This document shows positions 1 through 10,533 of a stretch of 43,612 nt of DNA, one piece after another. The stretch lies in assembly GCA_938085045.1 (NCBI GenBank), contig CALKGI010000212.1:1-43612 (forward strand), written 5' to 3'. The position numbers were made by a program, and so were the translations under genes. Every line of letters begins with the position of its first letter. The first letter of the stretch is position 1. This DNA comes from an uncultured Alteromonadaceae bacterium (GTDB lineage Bacteria > Pseudomonadota > Gammaproteobacteria > Enterobacterales > Alteromonadaceae). The notes beneath the pieces were generated by a model. The model made no database searches. It was not told where the DNA came from and saw only the letters and a list, made by a program, of their open reading frames with translations.

Positions 1-1365
1 GCCATAAGCACCTCATCTATTATTGTGGTATTGGCTGTGATTGGTTATTTGGTATCACGACAAATACCCGAAGTGGGTGTTACAAACGACATCGATGACG
101 GCGGTTGGAAATTTCAACCGATTAAACAAACCGCTAATTCAATTAGAATTGCCAGACAATCACGCCCTATTTTTTTATCGATTATGGCCATCAGCTGGTT
201 TTGGTTCTTAGGTGCCAGCTATTTAACTCAGTTTCCCAGTTACGCCAAAACCTACCTTGGTGGCGACAATACCGTCGTTACTGCGCTGTTAGTAGCTTTT
301 AGTGTGGGCGTTGCGGTAGGTTCATTACTGTGCGAACGCTTGTCGGGCAAGCAAATTGAATTGGGCATAGTGCCTATTGGTTCTATCGGTTTAACCATCT
401 TTGGCATTGATATCTTTTTTGCCTCACCTGATGCCGCCACAGGTGCGCTCATATCGTTGCAACAATTTTTGGTTCAGCCTCACGCGTGGCGTATTTTGAT
501 TGACTTGACTTTTATCGGCGTATTTGGCGGCTTTTTTATCGTGCCTTTGTATGCCTTATTACAGCAACGGGCCGCCGAGAACGAGCGAGCCAAAGTCATC
601 GCGGCCAACAACATATTTAACGCCTTGTTTATGGTCGCGAGCGCCATTGCCGGTATTGTATTTTTAAGTGTAATGGAACTGACCATTGCACAGTACTTTT
701 GCTGCATTGCGTTAATGAATGTTGTGGTCAGTATTTATGTTTACTCACAATTGCCAGAATTTGTATTACGTTTTTTCATTTGGATTTTGGGCCACACCAT
801 ATACCGAGTTAAACATCAGGGTTTTGACAATATTCCAGACGAAGGGCCAGCCGTGCTGGTGTGTAACCACGTTAGTTTTGTCGACGCTATGCTAATTGCA
901 GGTGCAGTTAGGCGCCCGGTACGCTTTGTAATGGACAGGCGCATTTACAATACCACTGGCTTACATTGGTTTTTTAAGGTGGCCAAAACCATTCCCATTT
1001 GCCCCCAACGTGAAGATGCTGAGGTTTTTGAAAATTCATTTAAGTTAATAAAAGAAGTGTTAGATGATGACGAATTAGTGTGTATCTTCCCAGAAGGCAA
1101 GCTAACCCGCGATGGCAATATGAATGTGTTTAAGTCGGGCATTGAACGCATATTAAAAGATTCACCCGTGCCAGTTGTACCAATGGCAATGCAAGGGTTA
1201 TGGGGGTCGTTTTTCAGCCATCACGGCGGCGCAATACTCAAACGCACTGCCAAACGATTCTGGTCAAAAATCACCATTATTGTTGAACCCATGATAAGCG
1301 CTGAAGAGGCTAACGCTGGGGCGCTGGAGCAGAAGGTTCGAGATATGCGGGGCGATAAATCATAA
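1..1365 (+). CDS. MFS transporter fused to 1-acylglycerol-phosphate-type acyltransferase (5' partial)
   Basis: The reading frame is open from base 1, so the start lies upstream and about 454 residues are visible. The first half holds several hydrophobic segments typical of the C-terminal half of a major facilitator permease. After about residue 250 comes a PlsC-type acyltransferase domain, shown by the HX4D motif in NHVSFVD and by the acceptor-binding motif FPEGKLTRDG. This order resembles Aas/LplT-type proteins that take up lysophospholipids and reacylate them, but without the acyl-ACP synthetase domain of Aas, at least in the visible part. The likely role is inner-membrane phospholipid remodelling. 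The family assignment is firm; the substrate is inferred. The gene ends 103 bases before the next one. Confidence 0.88.
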   Translation, partial: AISTSSIIVVLAVIGYLVSRQIPEVGVTNDIDDGGWKFQPIKQTANSIRIARQSRPIFLSIMAISWFWFLGASYLTQFPSYAKTYLGGDNTVVTALLVAFSVGVAVGSLLCERLSGKQIELGIVPIGSIGLTIFGIDIFFASPDAATGALISLQQFLVQPHAWRILIDLTFIGVFGGFFIVPLYALLQQRAAENERAKVIAANNIFNALFMVASAIAGIVFLSVMELTIAQYFCCIALMNVVVSIYVYSQLPEFVLRFFIWILGHTIYRVKHQGFDNIPDEGPAVLVCNHVSFVDAMLIAGAVRRPVRFVMDRRIYNTTGLHWFFKVAKTIPICPQREDAEVFENSFKLIKEVLDDDELVCIFPEGKLTRDGNMNVFKSGIERILKDSPVPVVPMAMQGLWGSFFSHHGGAILKRTAKRFWSKITIIVEPMISAEEANAGALEQKVRDMRGDKS

Positions 1366-1468
1366 CGTAACCAAAGCGTTGTAAATTTTTTCCCTTAGCA
1401 CTGAGTTAATCTGGGTTGTAACTGCACTATATTAGTTATGTTAGTCAATGAACAACCCAGTTTAGCCC

Positions 1469-1891
1469 ATGAACAAACCAACTCACCAAACAACAATACT
1501 GTGGTTGATTGCTACCGTATTTAGTGCAAACGCCACCAACAACACTTGCTTTGGCAACATGCCCGTTTTTGCCCAATACGCTAACATTTACAGTGATAAT
1601 TTAAGCCAAAAACAACTCGAAAGTTTGCATCTAAGCCTTGAAAAATGGCACCAAACGCAATACATCACAGTGTTTGACTGCCATGTATTGCCCAAAAACG
1701 CCAACAAGCGCCCTAGTCATAAATCGCCCTTCAAAAGACAACACACTGGTTGTCATGGCAGGCTAAACCGTATTGAGTTATTCAACAATCAATACACCAC
1801 AATTCCTTTAACCCACTATCAATTATCCAAGCAGGGCCAGCTATTATGCCCAACCATCGAGACGAGTTGTATTAATTACAATCAACCATGA
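1469..1891 (+). CDS. Hypothetical small secreted protein
   Basis: A 140-residue protein that I do not recognise. The N-terminus (MNKPTHQTTILWLIATVFSA) looks like a short signal peptide, and the rest contains five cysteines, which would fit an exported, disulfide-containing protein. No domain is evident. It is rich in Asn, Gln, Thr and His. It stands on the same strand as the large hybrid kinase that follows, whose translation starts 64 bases after its stop, so the two may be co-transcribed. No strong ribosome binding site precedes the ATG. It may be a genuine lineage-specific gene, but the prediction is moderate because there is no family support. Confidence 0.5.
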   Translation: MNKPTHQTTILWLIATVFSANATNNTCFGNMPVFAQYANIYSDNLSQKQLESLHLSLEKWHQTQYITVFDCHVLPKNANKRPSHKSPFKRQHTGCHGRLNRIELFNNQYTTIPLTHYQLSKQGQLLCPTIETSCINYNQP

Positions 1892-1955
1892 ACCATTTTT
1901 GTCATTTCACTTGGCAATAGCCCCAGTAAAACGGATACTTAAAGCTAACAATCAT

Positions 1956-4900
1956 ATGCCTAGTTTGGGACGGTTCGTGATTCGACTTTTTCTTATTATT
2001 TTATTCTCTATGCTTTGCGGTAGCCTCAATGCTGCCCAAACATTACTATCGCCTACCCCGCAGGCCACCCGGCTCACCACTTTAAATAACATCAACTTCG
2101 CCGAGGTCCATAAGGTCATCCGCAGTAAACTCGGGTATATCTGGATGGCCACGGCCGAAGGTCTTATTCGCTACGATGGCTACAACGCCAAACACTTTAT
2201 ACACGATGGACAAAACAGCAATAGCCTGAGCCATAACACTGTAATGGACGTGATAGAAGACGAACAACAAAATCTGTGGATCGCCACCTATGGCGGCGGC
2301 CTGAATAAATTTACCCCTCAAACCGGAAAATTTGAAAAAATCGACCTACGGGTATCGCCCAATGAAGAGGATGTATCTGATCAGCTGTATTTTTTGTCGA
2401 TTGATGACAATAAGCATTTATGGATTGGCTCAACTGCCGGTTTACGACGTTTTGATTTAAATGACAAAAAAGTCAAACCTTTACCCCCAATGCTGTCCGA
2501 CCTTCCAATAGGCACAACCAACGGCGCATTTATCGACAGTAAAAAGAATCTGTGGATTGGGACTTTTGAACACGGTTTGTATCGCTATCAACCTGCTACC
2601 CAAAAAACCAAAGCAACACTCGACCATTTTGTACATGACGCCAATGACATCACCACATTGAATAACAGTAATATTCGCACCACTAGCGAAGACGAGTTTG
2701 GCACCGTATGGATTGGCACGTCTTTTGGTCTACACCGCTATAACCGCGACAAAAAGAATTTTCAACGCTTTAAACCAAGCCAAAACGATGCACAGACTTT
2801 CGCGTTACAAGACGATATCATTGCCATTCAATCCGATCATCAAGGCAACTTATGGCTCGGTACCATGTATGGTGGCACATTACGTTTTTCACTTGCCGAT
2901 GAACAATTCACACCCGTTAGTGGTGAACGCGACTTACATAAGCAATTTTCACCCAGACGGGTTAACGCGATATTACTCGACTCAGACAACAGTCTGTGGT
3001 TTTCAACCCCAGGCGGGGTCACGCAGGTCACTGAAAAATCAAGAAAAATAAAAAGCTTAAGTAACAACAGTGCGACCTATAGCGTAACAGACATCAGCCC
3101 GTTAAAATCAGGAAAAATCAGCATCGTTGGCCCGTCGCATTACCATCAATATGACCCGCTATGCCATTGCGCCATACCACAACTCGACAACCTAAGCAGA
3201 CCCAATAGAGCCGCACAAGACGCGCAAGAAAATTTGTGGATCACCACCTTTGACAATGGCTTAAGACAAATAACGCCAGATAAAAAAGGCATAATCAACC
3301 AAATAAACGACAACTCAAATCACAAGAATCTACCCACTAACTTGTTGGCGGATTTGCTCATTGATAGCAAAAACCGTATTTGGGTATCACCGTATATTGA
3401 TCTACCCAACGCTGCTGGCGGGTTGTTTCGTTTCGATCAAAAAAGTCTCACTTTCGACGCTTATATCGACAAGCCCTGGATAACCGATGTACTGCAAATC
3501 GACGACGACAACCTAGTAATGACAACCGATTTGATTGGGCCTATGTCGCTGCATATTCCTTCTCGAAAGTTTACTCTATGGCGTCAAGATATCCCCTCTA
3601 CCCCTTTGCGTGCTTGGCAGGTATTTAAAGACAACACTGACAACCTATGGTTTGCCACTCGTGGGCAAGGGGTGGCCAAATTTAACCCAGAGAAAAATGT
3701 TTTTACCTTTTACACAACTGAAGACGGACTACTGTCGAACGATATTCTCAGCATTGTTCAAGACAACGACTACAATCTTTGGCTTGGCACCTCAATTGGA
3801 TTAAGTCGCCTTACCCCCCATACTGGGCAAGTCATGAACCTCGAAAAGCAAGATGGTTTGCTATTTTCAGAGTTTACTCGTCAGGCCGCTCACAAAGCCA
3901 ACAACGGCAAAATCATTCTGGGCACAACTAAAGGCTTAGTGGTAATCAACCCAGCGGATTTCACCACACAAAATAAAATGCCAAAAGTGGTGATAAACGA
4001 TTTTAGAATGTTTAATCAAAGCGTAGAACCTGCCACTAAAACCCATCCTTCGCCACTGAAAAAAGCGATTGAGTTCACCGACAAGGTGGTATTGTCTCAT
4101 CAAGATTACGTGTTCTCTTTTGGTTTTGCCGCACTTGAATATATTCGACCAGACAAAATTCAATTTGCCTACAAAATGGAAGGGCTCGATGACAAATGGG
4201 TTTATACCGATGGTTCTAACCGATTGGCCAGTTACACCACATTGGATGATGGCGACTATACATTCAGGGTCAAAGCCACCAATGCCAATGGCAAGTGGAA
4301 CAACCAAGAAACGCAAATTTCGGTGGTAGTTTTACCCCCATGGTGGCTCACTTGGCAAGCCTATATGGTTTACTTTGTATTAAGTGTTGGCAGTATTTAT
4401 CTGTACATTAGGCTGCAAACAGCCAAACTGCACGAACAAGCCAAAGCGCTCGAACAAAATGTCGCCAAACGCACAAGTGAACTGCAACACAGCAATCAAC
4501 AACTCGAACAAAGCCACCAAGAACTGGCCGATAAATCTAAGGCGGTATCTGACTTACTGGCCCAAAAACAGCGGCTGTTTGCCAGTGTTTCTCACGAATT
4601 TAGAACGCCACTAACGCTTATTCTCAGCCCCGTCGACCAATTACTGATAAGTTCAAAAGGCATACCCATTAACAAAGAGCTAAATTTGATCAAACGCTCT
4701 GGGCGCCGTCTTTTGCGCATGGTCGACCAGCTTCTAGAGTTTGCCAAACTAGAGCAAAACACCAACACCACCTCAGAACAGGTATCGCTGGCCCAAACCG
4801 TTAACATTATCACCGCCTCATTTGAGGCTTTGGTGGCGTCTAAAGATATCACACTAACAGTTTCACCCTTTACTGATGTCACCTTGAATCTACTACCCGA

Positions 4901-6131
4901 CTCACTCAACAAAATACTCATTAACATCATCTCAAATGCCTTTAAATATACTCAAGATAAAGGCCAAATAAACCTGTCGGTAAATGTACAAGCAGATTCG
5001 GTGAGTATTCACGTGCAAGATAACGGCATTGGCATTGGCGTAGCTGACCAACGCATTATTTTTGAACGGTTCAACCGTGCCAGTCATGCCAATGACGAAT
5101 CGGTCAGCGGTGCTGGCATCGGTTTGGCACTTGTTAAAGAATTGGTCGAGGCCAACAACGGCCAAATCACCTTACAAAGCGAACTTAACAAAGGCTCAAC
5201 CTTTACCGTCTCGTTACCAATCACAACCTCTGAGCTACAACTGCCCCAGTCGAGCGATGAACATCAGGTGATCACAGAACGTCTTGATTTAGAAATCGAC
5301 AGCATCATGACTGAGCAGGCCACCATAGATAACCAGCAAGCAAGCGAAGCGGTCGATAAAAATAATCAACAAAAGTCGATACTACTGATTGACGACAATA
5401 CCGATATGCGTCAATTGTTAAACGACCAACTCAGCCTCGATTATCTGTGTTTTCAAGCGGCCAATGGCAAAACAGGGTTAGCAACCGCTCGCGAACAGCT
5501 GCCCGACCTCATCATTTCAGATGTAATGATGCCTGTGATGGACGGTTATGAACTAGCACAAGCTCTAAAAGCCGACGAACTGACCAGCCACATTCCAATC
5601 ATTTTGTTAACCGCCAAAGGCAGCACCGAGAGCCGCATCAAAGGGTTACAACTGCTGATTGATGACTACCTAGCCAAACCCTTTAACCTTGAAGAATTGT
5701 CATTACGCATTCGTAATATTATGACCATTCGCGACATCGTCAGAAAACGCGCTGGGCAAGCCATCGATACCATCCAGCAGGGCAAAAGTGAAAACTTAGG
5801 ATTAAACGCCGTCGAACAAGGCTTTCTTGCCCGGGTAAACCAACAACTAGACAAACATTATGCCGACATAGAATTTAACGCCAGTAGCCTCAGCGAGCAT
5901 TTATCATTAAGCGAACGGCAATTACAGCGAAAAATCAAAGCGCTGTTTGATGTCAGCATTCCAGAAATGGTCAGAAACTACCGATTAAACAAAGCAGTAG
6001 AGCGTCTTAACGGCGGTCAACGTGCCTCGCAGGTTTATTTCAGCGTTGGATTTTCGTCGCACTCCTACTTTTCTAGCTGCTTTAAAGCCAAATTTGGACA
6101 GACGCCGTCTGAGTATCAAAAAGAGCGTTGA
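1956..6131 (+). CDS. Hybrid two-component system protein (propeller sensor / histidine kinase / receiver / AraC), copy 1
   Basis: A one-protein signalling system of about 1391 residues. After a signal peptide (MPSLGRFVIRLFLIILFS) comes a periplasmic sensor with about a dozen Reg_prop repeats of the LWIGT..GL.RF type, then a Y_Y_Y domain ending in PPWW, a membrane helix, a HisKA H-box (SHEFRTPLT, phospho-acceptor His about 880), an HATPase, a receiver with phospho-acceptor Asp about 1189 (ISDVMMP) and a C-terminal AraC helix-turn-helix. The ATG at 1956 is preferred over an in-frame TTG at 1899 because it places the signal peptide at the N-terminus. Proteins of this architecture sense glycan fragments in Bacteroidetes; the ligand here is unknown. 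A close paralogue follows in tandem 78 bases downstream. Confidence 0.93.
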   Translation: MPSLGRFVIRLFLIILFSMLCGSLNAAQTLLSPTPQATRLTTLNNINFAEVHKVIRSKLGYIWMATAEGLIRYDGYNAKHFIHDGQNSNSLSHNTVMDVIEDEQQNLWIATYGGGLNKFTPQTGKFEKIDLRVSPNEEDVSDQLYFLSIDDNKHLWIGSTAGLRRFDLNDKKVKPLPPMLSDLPIGTTNGAFIDSKKNLWIGTFEHGLYRYQPATQKTKATLDHFVHDANDITTLNNSNIRTTSEDEFGTVWIGTSFGLHRYNRDKKNFQRFKPSQNDAQTFALQDDIIAIQSDHQGNLWLGTMYGGTLRFSLADEQFTPVSGERDLHKQFSPRRVNAILLDSDNSLWFSTPGGVTQVTEKSRKIKSLSNNSATYSVTDISPLKSGKISIVGPSHYHQYDPLCHCAIPQLDNLSRPNRAAQDAQENLWITTFDNGLRQITPDKKGIINQINDNSNHKNLPTNLLADLLIDSKNRIWVSPYIDLPNAAGGLFRFDQKSLTFDAYIDKPWITDVLQIDDDNLVMTTDLIGPMSLHIPSRKFTLWRQDIPSTPLRAWQVFKDNTDNLWFATRGQGVAKFNPEKNVFTFYTTEDGLLSNDILSIVQDNDYNLWLGTSIGLSRLTPHTGQVMNLEKQDGLLFSEFTRQAAHKANNGKIILGTTKGLVVINPADFTTQNKMPKVVINDFRMFNQSVEPATKTHPSPLKKAIEFTDKVVLSHQDYVFSFGFAALEYIRPDKIQFAYKMEGLDDKWVYTDGSNRLASYTTLDDGDYTFRVKATNANGKWNNQETQISVVVLPPWWLTWQAYMVYFVLSVGSIYLYIRLQTAKLHEQAKALEQNVAKRTSELQHSNQQLEQSHQELADKSKAVSDLLAQKQRLFASVSHEFRTPLTLILSPVDQLLISSKGIPINKELNLIKRSGRRLLRMVDQLLEFAKLEQNTNTTSEQVSLAQTVNIITASFEALVASKDITLTVSPFTDVTLNLLPDSLNKILINIISNAFKYTQDKGQINLSVNVQADSVSIHVQDNGIGIGVADQRIIFERFNRASHANDESVSGAGIGLALVKELVEANNGQITLQSELNKGSTFTVSLPITTSELQLPQSSDEHQVITERLDLEIDSIMTEQATIDNQQASEAVDKNNQQKSILLIDDNTDMRQLLNDQLSLDYLCFQAANGKTGLATAREQLPDLIISDVMMPVMDGYELAQALKADELTSHIPIILLTAKGSTESRIKGLQLLIDDYLAKPFNLEELSLRIRNIMTIRDIVRKRAGQAIDTIQQGKSENLGLNAVEQGFLARVNQQLDKHYADIEFNASSLSEHLSLSERQLQRKIKALFDVSIPEMVRNYRLNKAVERLNGGQRASQVYFSVGFSSHSYFSSCFKAKFGQTPSEYQKER

Positions 6132-6209
6132 ATATTTTGCGGCTTTTATGATTTTCAACGAAAAAAACTTTACACTTTAACCAGATAGAACAATAAGCCT
6201 GATTGCCCA

Positions 6210-9200
6210 ATGAATGCATTTGCCGGTTATTTCGATTTTCGTCGCCTTGTCAGCACCAATGTGATGGTTTTGTTATGCCTATGTTTTTTGGCCTGCTTTA
6301 GTGTCAGTGCTGAAGAACCTGTATTTGCACCAGCGCCGCAAGCCCGGGCCCTCACTATTCTAGATGGGCTAGATTTAGGCAACGTAAATACCATCATGCA
6401 AAGCACCAAAGGGTTGATTTGGCTGGGCACCGACCATGGACTGATTCGTTTTGACGGATACAACGCCAAACGCTTTGAAAGTGACCGCGCCAACAAATAC
6501 AGCCTTAGTGCCAATAGAGTGACCGGCATTGTTGAAGATAAACAGCAAAACCTGTGGATCAGCACCTTTGGTGGCGGCTTGAACCGATTCACACCCGCCA
6601 CCGAACGCTTTGAAAAAATCGACATTCGCCTTTCCTCTGGTGATAAAACTTTTACCGACATCTTGTATGGGCTCAGCTTAGACCTTGAGAATACCCTATG
6701 GCTGGCCACTGAAACCGGGGTAAAACGGCTAGATGTCAACAGCCAAAAAGCGCTAGAGCTGCCCAAGGCATTGGCGATGCTACCCAATGCTATGACCAAT
6801 CAGATATTTATCGACAGCACCAAAAATATCTGGATTTCTTCCCTTGATAACGGTGTGTATTGGTATAACCAAAACAAACTGATTCATTTCACCGCCGACA
6901 AACGAGGTAGCACACTGGCCAGTAATAATGTTCATCAGGTCAGTGAAGACGGCTCAGGTAATATTTGGTTGGGCACCAGCCAAGGTATTCACCGTTTTAA
7001 TCCTAATACGCAAAGTTTCAACCACTTCGTCCCTTCATTTGACTCTGCCTTTAAGATCCCCGGCAACGACATCAGGGCAATCACAGCAGATCACAAAGGC
7101 CAATTATGGCTTGGCACCAAAGCCAATGGCGTGCATTTATATTTGCCTAAAAGCGAACAATTCAGAAGCATCACTGGCGAGCGCGATTTGTATCAACAGT
7201 TTAATCGCAAGAGCATCAATCATATTTTTACCGACCAACAATCAACTTTATGGCTCGCCACTGAGCAGGGCATTATTTTGGTGAGCAAAACAGCACTAGA
7301 TTTTCAATACCTCACCAACGCCAAAACTGACTTTACCGTGTCAGATGTCAAACCGCTCAAAGACAGCATTGCTTTGGTTGGTGGTTATCAGTATTACGAT
7401 TACGATCAAAAAAATCACACTGCCAAAAGCCGTTTTGTTGACGACAACCGACTCTATCGCGTTGTCGCAGATGACAGCGGTTTATGGCTTGCTACGCTAG
7501 GTCAGGGACTACAGCGCTTTTCTTATCAGAACAATCAACTACAACAAATTCAACATGCCAAACCCACCCTAACAGACATTCCAATGACTGGATTGTTTGA
7601 TGCGTTTGTCGACAGTAACAAACGATTGTGGTTACTGCCATTTCCAGATTTACCTCATTTGGCCGGTGGTATCGTTGAATATGACTGGACATCAGGCAAC
7701 TTCCAAACTTATCTTGAGGCCCCGTTTATTAGTGATATTTTGCAATTATCAACAAACGAATTGTTACTCTCATCGGGCTCGGCAGGGTTATTGACGTTAG
7801 ATACCGACACCAAAATCGTCACTGATTGGCAAAAAACCATCAGCTCAACACCAAAACGAATATTCACCGTATTTAAAGACAGTAAAAACACCCTGTGGGT
7901 TGGCACCCGCGAACAGGGCTTGGCACGGTTTGACAGTAAATCAAAAAAATTCAGTTTTTACACCACAGCAGATGGTTTATTGTCTAACAATATCTTCAGC
8001 ATCGTTGAAGACAATCAGCAAAACTTATGGCTGGGTACCGACAACAGTTTAAGCCGTTTTGACCCAACTACTGGCCAAATAACCAATCTACAAAAGCGCG
8101 ATGGTTTATTGTTTTCAACCTTTTATAAACGCGCCGGAGCCAAAACCGACAACGGCACCATTTTAATGGGTTCTGAACAAGGTTTAGTCTCGTTTAATCC
8201 CAATGATTTTGTTAAACAAGCCCCTGCGGCAACCGTGATCATCAATGACTTTAAATTGCTCAACCGCTCGGTCGATTGGCAAAATAACGAAGTTGACTCG
8301 CCACTAACTCAACCGATTGGCATGACCGACTCATTAGAATTAACACACGAAGACTACATGTTCTCGTTCAGCTTTGCGGCATTGGAGTATATCCGCCCAG
8401 ACAAAATTCAGTTTGCCTACAAAATGGAAGGCCTCAACAAACAATGGCTTTATACATCCGCCGCAGAACGAGTCGCCAGTTACACCACATTATCGCCCGG
8501 TGACTATACCTTTATGGTTAAAGCAACCAACCGCGATGGACAGTGGTCTGAGCATGCCACCACCATAAATGTCACGGTTTTACCGCCGTGGTGGTTAAGC
8601 TGGCAAGCGTATATTATCTACCTGCTTGGTTCACTCGCCTGCATCTATTGCTATATTCAGTTTCGCACACAAAAACTGGTGAAACGGGCCGCAGCGCTTG
8701 AACAAAATGTTACCGAGCGCACGCAAGAACTACAAACTAGCCGCGATCAGGTCAGCGATTTGTTATCGCAAAAACAACAATTGTTTGCCAGTGTATCCCA
8801 CGAGTTCAGAACCCCTTTAACCCTTATATTGAGTCCTATCGAGTATTTACTGTCAGATAAAAAAGGCCAGCACATCACCAAAGAGTTATCGCTGATTAAG
8901 CGTAACGGCAGGCGATTACTGCGCATGGTTGATCAACTGTTAGAATTTGCCAAACTCGAAATGCACGACAACAGCCAAATGGAACAGGTGTCTTTGAAGC
9001 AAACCCTAGATATCATCGTGCCCTCGTTTGAGCCTTTGGTTAAATCTAAAAACATCCAGCTGTCGCTAAGTGACTATGATGACGTGACACTGTCAATGCT
9101 GCCCGACTCGCTCAACAAAATCATGATCAACATTTTGTCGAACGCCTTTAAATACTCGGGTAAAGACAGCAAAATCACCGTACTGGTTACCAACCGCACT

Positions 9201-10337
9201 GGCTGGGTAGACATAGCCATCAGCGATACTGGCATTGGCATTAGTGAATCTGATGTGGAAGTGGTGTTCCAACGTTTTAACCGCGCAACCCACGGCCATT
9301 CAGAAGCGGTGCCCGGTGCCGGTATTGGCTTAGCACTGGTCAAAGAATTGGTTGAAGCCAACCAAGGAGAAATCACCCTAACCAGCGTGGTGAAACAAGG
9401 CTCAACATTCACCGTTACTCTACCAGTTGCAGGCGTAGCCCCAGCTCTTGGCGGTGCGACAAACACCAGCATGCAAGAAGTCATTCATGAGCATCTTGAT
9501 CTTGAAATAGACAGTGTGACCACCAGCGATCCACTGGTTGTTAATAACACTTCGCTAACGCCAGACAGCACACAAAAATCAGTATTAATCGTCGATGACA
9601 ACCCCGACCTGCGTGAATTGTTATACCAACAGCTAAACGGACAATACCAATGCCTGCTTGCCGAAAATGGTCAAGTGGGTTTAGACATCGCCAAAGAACA
9701 ACTACCCGACTTGGTGATAAGTGATGTAATGATGCCAGTAATGGATGGTTATCAATTAACTCGGTCGCTCAAAAGTGACCAACTGACCAGCCATATCCCC
9801 ATCATATTACTGACCGCAAAAGGCAGCATGGAAAGTCGGCTCAAAGGCCTGCAATTACTGGTCGACGACTATCTGGCCAAGCCTTTTAATATTGAAGAAC
9901 TGACCCTACGAATTTACAATATTTTGACCATTCGTGACATTGTCAAACAGCGCTATAAGCAAGTGATTGATGAAGTGAACCCACAGCCGCAAATGGACAA
10001 ACTCAGCGTCAACGAAGTCGAACAAGCATTTATCACCAGAGTGAATGAACAGCTAGCGACAAACCATACCGACCCTGATTTTAATGCCAAAATATTAAGC
10101 AAAGCACTGTCGGTCAGTGAAAGACAATTACAACGCAAACTCAAAGCTCAGTTTGACTTGGGTTTTCCTGAGTTACTTAGAAGTTATCGCCTGAATAAGG
10201 CAATAGAAATGTTAAATGCCGGTCAGCGGGTTTCGCAGATATTTCATATCGTTGGGTTTTCATCACACTCTTATTTTTCGAGTTGTTTTAAAGCTAAGTT
10301 TGGTAAGACACCCAAGGAGCATCAACAAGGGGAGTGA
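6210..10337 (+). CDS. Hybrid two-component system protein (propeller sensor / histidine kinase / receiver / AraC), copy 2
   Basis: A 1375-residue paralogue of the preceding gene with the same domain order throughout. It has a signal peptide (hydrophobic run VMVLLCLCFLACFS), Reg_prop propeller repeats (for example LWLGTDHGLIRFDGYNA), a Y_Y_Y domain, a membrane helix, HisKA (SVSHEFRTPLT, His 864), an HATPase with G boxes, a receiver (SDVMMPVMDGY, phospho-acceptor Asp 1172) and an AraC domain ending KTPKEHQQ. The kinase, receiver and AraC parts match copy 1 very closely, while the propeller is more divergent, so the two copies probably sense different ligands with conserved output. No polysaccharide lyase, glycoside hydrolase or TonB receptor lies next to them, so the target genes cannot be read from the context. 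Confidence 0.93.
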   Translation: MNAFAGYFDFRRLVSTNVMVLLCLCFLACFSVSAEEPVFAPAPQARALTILDGLDLGNVNTIMQSTKGLIWLGTDHGLIRFDGYNAKRFESDRANKYSLSANRVTGIVEDKQQNLWISTFGGGLNRFTPATERFEKIDIRLSSGDKTFTDILYGLSLDLENTLWLATETGVKRLDVNSQKALELPKALAMLPNAMTNQIFIDSTKNIWISSLDNGVYWYNQNKLIHFTADKRGSTLASNNVHQVSEDGSGNIWLGTSQGIHRFNPNTQSFNHFVPSFDSAFKIPGNDIRAITADHKGQLWLGTKANGVHLYLPKSEQFRSITGERDLYQQFNRKSINHIFTDQQSTLWLATEQGIILVSKTALDFQYLTNAKTDFTVSDVKPLKDSIALVGGYQYYDYDQKNHTAKSRFVDDNRLYRVVADDSGLWLATLGQGLQRFSYQNNQLQQIQHAKPTLTDIPMTGLFDAFVDSNKRLWLLPFPDLPHLAGGIVEYDWTSGNFQTYLEAPFISDILQLSTNELLLSSGSAGLLTLDTDTKIVTDWQKTISSTPKRIFTVFKDSKNTLWVGTREQGLARFDSKSKKFSFYTTADGLLSNNIFSIVEDNQQNLWLGTDNSLSRFDPTTGQITNLQKRDGLLFSTFYKRAGAKTDNGTILMGSEQGLVSFNPNDFVKQAPAATVIINDFKLLNRSVDWQNNEVDSPLTQPIGMTDSLELTHEDYMFSFSFAALEYIRPDKIQFAYKMEGLNKQWLYTSAAERVASYTTLSPGDYTFMVKATNRDGQWSEHATTINVTVLPPWWLSWQAYIIYLLGSLACIYCYIQFRTQKLVKRAAALEQNVTERTQELQTSRDQVSDLLSQKQQLFASVSHEFRTPLTLILSPIEYLLSDKKGQHITKELSLIKRNGRRLLRMVDQLLEFAKLEMHDNSQMEQVSLKQTLDIIVPSFEPLVKSKNIQLSLSDYDDVTLSMLPDSLNKIMINILSNAFKYSGKDSKITVLVTNRTGWVDIAISDTGIGISESDVEVVFQRFNRATHGHSEAVPGAGIGLALVKELVEANQGEITLTSVVKQGSTFTVTLPVAGVAPALGGATNTSMQEVIHEHLDLEIDSVTTSDPLVVNNTSLTPDSTQKSVLIVDDNPDLRELLYQQLNGQYQCLLAENGQVGLDIAKEQLPDLVISDVMMPVMDGYQLTRSLKSDQLTSHIPIILLTAKGSMESRLKGLQLLVDDYLAKPFNIEELTLRIYNILTIRDIVKQRYKQVIDEVNPQPQMDKLSVNEVEQAFITRVNEQLATNHTDPDFNAKILSKALSVSERQLQRKLKAQFDLGFPELLRSYRLNKAIEMLNAGQRVSQIFHIVGFSSHSYFSSCFKAKFGKTPKEHQQGE

Positions 10338-10533
10338 TGTGTTTGGGTTTGGGTATGGGTGTTTGAGCAAGACGCCCAAGGAATATTCAATGATATCAAG
10401 CCCTTGATGACGCCAAGCAAGAGGGCGGCAGCAAAATTATGTTTGACCATGCCGCGTGCTTGAAAATACATCATATATGTAAATTTTTTTGAGGTGATGG
10501 GAGAGGTCCAGTTCCTACCTTGCTCTTTTTAAT

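Noticed and set aside
3936-4316. Antisense frames inside the hybrid kinase genes, here and at 6227-6799 and 9074-9484
   Set aside because: They are antisense to well-supported coding sequence with clear domains and have no independent support.
10216-10407. A 63-residue frame over the end of the second hybrid kinase
   Set aside because: Most of it overlaps the kinase gene in another frame. Only the short echo at 10368-10390 was kept as an observation.
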